A stretch of DNA of 25,108 bases from NCBI RefSeq assembly GCF_002366715.1, contig NZ_DFBS01000028.1, positions 1 through 25,108 on the forward strand, read 5' to 3'. Positions 21,806-25,108 of the stretch are shown here, one piece after another. The translations under genes and the position numbers were made by a program. Numbering within the stretch: the stretch's first letter is position 1; each line of letters starts with the position of its first letter. This DNA is from Halomonas sp. UBA3074. GTDB lineage: Bacteria; Pseudomonadota; Gammaproteobacteria; Pseudomonadales; Halomonadaceae. The notes beneath the pieces were generated by a model. That model was not told the DNA's origin. It searched no databases and saw only the letters and a program-made list of their open reading frames with translations.

Positions 21806-22840
21806 TCACTGGCCCACGTTCAGGTTTTCCCAACCATGCTTTTCTACCCACTGTTTCAGTGCAGGCGGGCGGTAGCTCTCATCGTTTTCGTAGCGAGTCT
21901 TGACGCTGGGGTGAATCAGCATCGGAATGTCTTCAAGCTGTAACGGTCTGTCTAACGGTTTTTTAAAGCGGTAGACATGCTTGCGGGAGTTGTGGAGTTG
22001 GCCTTTTACACCGTCGGTTAGGTTATCGCGGATATGCGGCTCGGTGACCAAGCCAGCGGCATTCGCTTCGTCCAGCATCCACGCAAGCGGCGTATCGGCG
22101 GCTTGAAATCCTTTTTTATCTGGCTGGTAAGAGCCGCCAATATCCGCATGCACGCCTGCAAACCAGACTTGCTTGAGGTCTACGCACTGCCGTGGCGTCC
22201 AGATAGTCGGCATAAAATCTTCGCGCTTTTCGTCAATGGCAAGGGCGTGACGGGCAGTGGCGACGTTGGCGCCCATCTTGGTGTCATAAAACTCATCGTG
22301 GCTCTCGAAAAGTCCCATGATACTAAACGGAATGCCGAGTGCGCCGACGGTGTCCCATACACCGATAAAATGTATATCGCGTGAAGCACGACTATAATTT
22401 GCGCGAAATTGCTGGGCAGCCTTGCCGCTTGGGTGGTTGGTTTTGGCAGGGCTTTTGTAGATTTTCCAGGCGTTACTTATGAGCCGTGCATCATCGCGAG
22501 TTAAAATGCCGCAGTTATTGATCAGACCGCTTAGCGCCCGCACGGTGTAAGCGCCACGGCTGAAGCCGAACAGGTAAATCTTGTCGCCGTGAGTGAAGTT
22601 TTGAACGATATAACGGTAGCCATCCAAAATATTTTTATGAATTCCAATGCCAGTAGCACCTGCACTGAGACTGGTGTGGTAAGAGCCCAACCCCCAATCG
22701 TAAAAGACATGCTGGCGCGCCTCACCCACAGCCGGCGTAATAGCCCGAGCGAGCTTAAGCACGTTTGTGGGAAAGTCATTTTCTAGGTCTTCTTCTGGAC
22801 GGTTCCATGTGCCGTCTGCGCACACCACGAGGTTTGCCAT
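21806..22840 (-). CDS. DUF2235 domain alpha/beta hydrolase (second copy)
   Basis: A 344-residue relative of the protein at 1374-2423. It starts MANLVVCADGTWNRPEED, has GFSRGAYTVRALSG with Ser94 as predicted nucleophile, then HFIGVWDTVGALGIPFS and VWFAGVHADIGGSY. The two are clearly diverged paralogues rather than a recent copy. The start has GGAG eight bases upstream. No signal peptide and no type VI secretion genes are adjacent, so lipid or ester hydrolysis inside the cell is the safest inference. Confidence 0.87.
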   Translation of the reverse strand: MANLVVCADGTWNRPEEDLENDFPTNVLKLARAITPAVGEARQHVFYDWGLGSYHTSLSAGATGIGIHKNILDGYRYIVQNFTHGDKIYLFGFSRGAYTVRALSGLINNCGILTRDDARLISNAWKIYKSPAKTNHPSGKAAQQFRANYSRASRDIHFIGVWDTVGALGIPFSIMGLFESHDEFYDTKMGANVATARHALAIDEKREDFMPTIWTPRQCVDLKQVWFAGVHADIGGSYQPDKKGFQAADTPLAWMLDEANAAGLVTEPHIRDNLTDGVKGQLHNSRKHVYRFKKPLDRPLQLEDIPMLIHPSVKTRYENDESYRPPALKQWVEKHGWENLNVGQ

Positions 22841-23110
22841 CGTTCGACTCCGTTAAGCCACTACCGCAACGTTAACCTTCGCTGCCAGAAGTGCGGCGCG
22901 GGCATTTAAAGGCGCTTAGCTCGTTCAGAGCCTAGCAGATACTTAACATCGGCGATGGAAGTAGGTTGGCCGTATAACGTCCAGGAAAGAAGCGCAGTCT
23001 TTGGTGAAACGCCTAACTGCTTTGGGCTAGGCGACGTTGAGGGCTGGCTTGGCTTTCACTAAGTAATCCGTGTAGGGTTATTAAACAAGCATTCAAAGAA
23101 AGGAATTCAT
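22841..23110. other. 270-base gap before the GDPD gene
   Basis: No gene is seen. A small hairpin, CGCCTA (23010-23015) with TAGGCG (23028-23033), lies midway. The two flanking genes diverge, so both promoters should lie here, but no clear sigma-70 boxes are called. Confidence 0.5.
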
Positions 23111-24043
23111 ATGCAACGCCGTTTACTGGTTACGTCAATATCCTTGAGCCTTTTCGCTAGTGTGACCACCACCGCTTTAGCAGAAAGCTCCTCTTTAGAG
23201 CAGCAGCTTCAGGATCTTCAATCCTTTCAGGTAATTGCCCACCGTGGCGCTAGTGGCCATGCGCCGGAAAGCACGATGGCAGCCTATGAACTAGCCCATG
23301 AATGGGGCGTAGATTACTTAGAACTGGATGCGCAGATTACTTCCGACGGCGAGGTCGTGGTGTTTCACGATGACGCCATTGACCGCACCAGTGACGGTGA
23401 AGGCGAGATCAATGATTACACGCTGGAAGAACTGAAAGCGCTGGATACCGGCACGTGGTTCAACGAGCAAAATTCTGACCGTGCCGACACGGCTTTTGAA
23501 GGCGCGCAAATACTGACCTTGGATGAGCTGTTAACGCGTTTTGGTCACGACGCTCGTTACTACATCGAAACCAAGTCGCCACAGTTGAACCCTGGCCTGG
23601 AAGAAGCGCTTGTAGCATTGCTGGAAGAGCACGATTTGATCGAGAGCGGTCGCGTTCTGGTCCAGTCTTTCGAGCAGGATAGCCTGTTGAAAGTGCATGA
23701 ATTAAACGAAAATGTGCCGCTGATCCAATTAGTCTGGTATTACCCCAGTGAAGAGGATGATGAACGCCTAGTCGAGTGGACAGGTGTGACACCAGGGCCG
23801 GCTGAGATCACTGATGAGGATTTCCAATCAGTGGCAGATTATGCAGTCGGGCTAGGTACCAACTTCATCTACGAAGGTGAGGAAGTGATTGATGGCGACT
23901 TTATTCGCCAGGCGAACGAAAACGGCTTGCCGGTACATGTTTACACCATCAATGAAACCGATGAGATGAAGCGCTTAATAGACATGGGCGTTAACGGTCT
24001 CTTCACTAATTACCCTGACCGCCTGCTGGAACTCGTTGAGTAA
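23111..24043 (+). CDS. Secreted glycerophosphodiester phosphodiesterase
   Basis: A 310-residue GDPD-family enzyme that hydrolyses glycerophosphodiesters to glycerol 3-phosphate and an alcohol. A Sec signal peptide is evident (MQRRLLVTSISLSLFASV, cleavage after ALA near residue 25), so it acts in the periplasm like GlpQ. The active site shows AHRGASGHAPESTMAAY, YLELDAQIT and VVFHDDAIDRT; KSP in YIETKSP is also conserved. The mature protein is acidic, as expected of a halophile. AAAGGA precedes the ATG. No pho box was recognised upstream. Confidence 0.9.
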   Translation: MQRRLLVTSISLSLFASVTTTALAESSSLEQQLQDLQSFQVIAHRGASGHAPESTMAAYELAHEWGVDYLELDAQITSDGEVVVFHDDAIDRTSDGEGEINDYTLEELKALDTGTWFNEQNSDRADTAFEGAQILTLDELLTRFGHDARYYIETKSPQLNPGLEEALVALLEEHDLIESGRVLVQSFEQDSLLKVHELNENVPLIQLVWYYPSEEDDERLVEWTGVTPGPAEITDEDFQSVADYAVGLGTNFIYEGEEVIDGDFIRQANENGLPVHVYTINETDEMKRLIDMGVNGLFTNYPDRLLELVE

Positions 24044-24063
24044 ACGTCGATTGAGCAGTGATG

Positions 24064-24092
24064 ACGCCCAGCCTTGGCTGGGCGTTTTTATT
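24064..24092 (+). terminator. Terminator of the GDPD gene
   Basis: ACGCCCAGCC (24064-24073), TT, GGCTGGGCGT (24076-24085), then TTTTATTT form a strong rho-independent terminator 20 bases past the stop codon. Its position between converging genes may also serve the minus-strand gene weakly. Confidence 0.85.
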
Positions 24093-24989
24093 TCACGATG
24101 TAAAATCTAGCTGCTCGATGACCTGTTCTACCCTTTTACGATCATCCCCCTGCAACGTTTTGAGCGGCAAGGGCAAGCAGGGCTGGCTCACCTTGCCGGT
24201 TAACTCTGCGATAGTGGCGGCGACCCGCAGACTGCCACCAAATTCACGATAAAGCGCCCATAGCGGCTCCCACGCAATGGAAAGCGACTGGGCTTGCTGA
24301 ACATCTCCCGCCTGAGCCGCACGCGTCAGAGCTAACGCTGCGCGCGGATAGAGCCCACCAATAACGGAGTACCACGCATCGCAACCGGCGTTAAGCCCGG
24401 TAGCGGCAGCCGGGTCGCCGCTGATGCCGAGTGTGACTTCGGAAGGAATAAGCGCACGTAGCCGTGAGATACGCTCACGTGCCGCCTCTAGATCATTCCC
24501 CACCGGTGGGATCTTGATAGAACGCACCTGATCCAATTGAGCGATACGCCCATGCAGCTCATCGCTAAATTCAAAATGGGTGGTGCCGGGATTGTCATAC
24601 ACGCAAAGCGGAATACTCAGCGAGCGACTAACGGTGGCATAGAGCTCATACACTTCACTGTCAGTGAGCTTTTGATAGGACACCGGCGCCAGCAGCACCC
24701 CACTAGCGCCTGCCTGCTGGGCATTTTCGGCATTCGCAAGCACATCACGGGTACGCAACGCGCCGATACCGACAACGACAGGCACGCTTCCAGCGTTTTC
24801 CACACAGAGCTTGGCAATTCGGGCACGCTCTTCGGTCTTTAAATAGGCATAGCAGCCCGTCGAGCCCAGCACGCCAATAGAGTCCACGTTTGCATCAGCT
24901 AGGTGCTTTACCAAGCTAACGACATCGCGTTCGTTAATGTCCTGCTCATTCATGGGGGTCAGCGGAAAAGCACTTAGGCCGTTGAACAT
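24093..24989 (-). CDS. Dihydrodipicolinate synthase family protein
   Basis: A 298-residue class I aldolase/lyase of the DapA-NanA superfamily from MFNGLSAFPLTP. The Schiff-base Lys is in RSIKIPPVGND, the proton-relay Tyr in LCVYDNPGTT, and the carboxylate-binding motif is GVLGSTGCYAYL, where DapA would have GTTGE. The changed motif and lack of lysine-pathway neighbours argue against it being DapA; a 2-keto-acid lyase of unknown substrate is likelier. ATG at 24989 has AGGAA nine bases upstream; a TTG at 24998 is in frame but badly spaced. Confidence 0.85.
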   Translation of the reverse strand: MFNGLSAFPLTPMNEQDINERDVVSLVKHLADANVDSIGVLGSTGCYAYLKTEERARIAKLCVENAGSVPVVVGIGALRTRDVLANAENAQQAGASGVLLAPVSYQKLTDSEVYELYATVSRSLSIPLCVYDNPGTTHFEFSDELHGRIAQLDQVRSIKIPPVGNDLEAARERISRLRALIPSEVTLGISGDPAAATGLNAGCDAWYSVIGGLYPRAALALTRAAQAGDVQQAQSLSIAWEPLWALYREFGGSLRVAATIAELTGKVSQPCLPLPLKTLQGDDRKRVEQVIEQLDFTS

Positions 24990-25084
24990 GGTAGACAATT
25001 CCTATCGGTTGGATGGCAAGGCACCGCTGAATAATTCGCCAAGCTACTAGTGCGTTGCTCTTAAAGTAATACTAGAGAGTGAGG

Positions 25085-25108
25085 TGTAGTGGTCAAGTAA
25101 AACTGGCC
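25085..25108. mobile_element. Possible insertion-sequence end at the window edge
   Basis: The last bases read TGTAGTGGTCAAG, then TAAAACTGGCC. Repeated TGGTCAA.../...TTGGCC blocks and a 5' TG tip are reminiscent of IS21-family termini as remembered. Only one block is inside the window and no transposase is visible, so the call is tentative. Confidence 0.25.

Overview
The window looks like a chromosomal stretch from a motile, aerobic gammaproteobacterium, most likely a Halomonas-type member of the Halomonadaceae. This is inferred from the gene families (a trpI-like regulator divergent from trpBA, a Tat-exported SDR, DUF2235 hydrolases, a TarH-type chemoreceptor with a sigma-28 promoter) and a moderate GC content judged by eye. 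No rRNA, tRNA or single-copy phylogenetic marker is present to settle it. Most genes are single metabolic or detoxification genes, typical of an accessory region between housekeeping loci.

Layout. 1-6350: a minus-strand run holding a DUF427 gene broken by one stop codon, a nitrilase-superfamily hydrolase, a DUF2235 alpha/beta hydrolase, a decayed glutathione S-transferase (GST) fragment, an MDR-type oxidoreductase, a type-B carboxylesterase, an intact GST, and the last ~85 codons of an MFS transporter. 6350-9390: a self-contained divergent pair, a 2-oxoglutarate/Fe(II) dioxygenase (minus) and a PAS-GGDEF-EAL protein (plus), lying between the truncated MFS gene and a truncated recD-like gene. 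9390-9760: recD-like remnant. 9762-11862: haloacid dehalogenase, YjdM/PhnA zinc-ribbon protein, GNAT acetyltransferase and HxlR regulator (all minus). 11955-13054: NTF2-like protein and SDR, divergent from hxlR. 13133-14809: methyl-accepting chemotaxis protein with a damaged 5' end but an excellent sigma-28 promoter. 15187-16242: Tat-exported SDR. 16500-17010: decayed second nitrilase copy. 17162-17819: HigBA-type toxin-antitoxin pair. 17926-21083: trpA, trpB and a divergent TrpI-like LysR regulator. 21090-22840: NAD(P)-binding protein and a second DUF2235 hydrolase. 23111-24043: secreted glycerophosphodiester phosphodiesterase. 24093-24989: dihydrodipicolinate-synthase-family aldolase/lyase. 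The final ~24 bases resemble the tip of an insertion sequence.

The main theme is gene decay beside living copies. The nitrilase and GST families each have an intact copy and a deleted remnant, and a short recD-associated 3' segment occurs twice in degraded form. Further truncated or interrupted genes are the MFS fragment, the recD fragment, DUF427 and possibly the MCP 5' end. The most promising functional unit is the dioxygenase/c-di-GMP phosphodiesterase pair at 6461-9384. It sits between two gene stumps, its intergenic region carries palindromes, and its dioxygenase leader could fold over its own ribosome-binding site. No clearly new multi-gene defence or biosynthetic system is visible.
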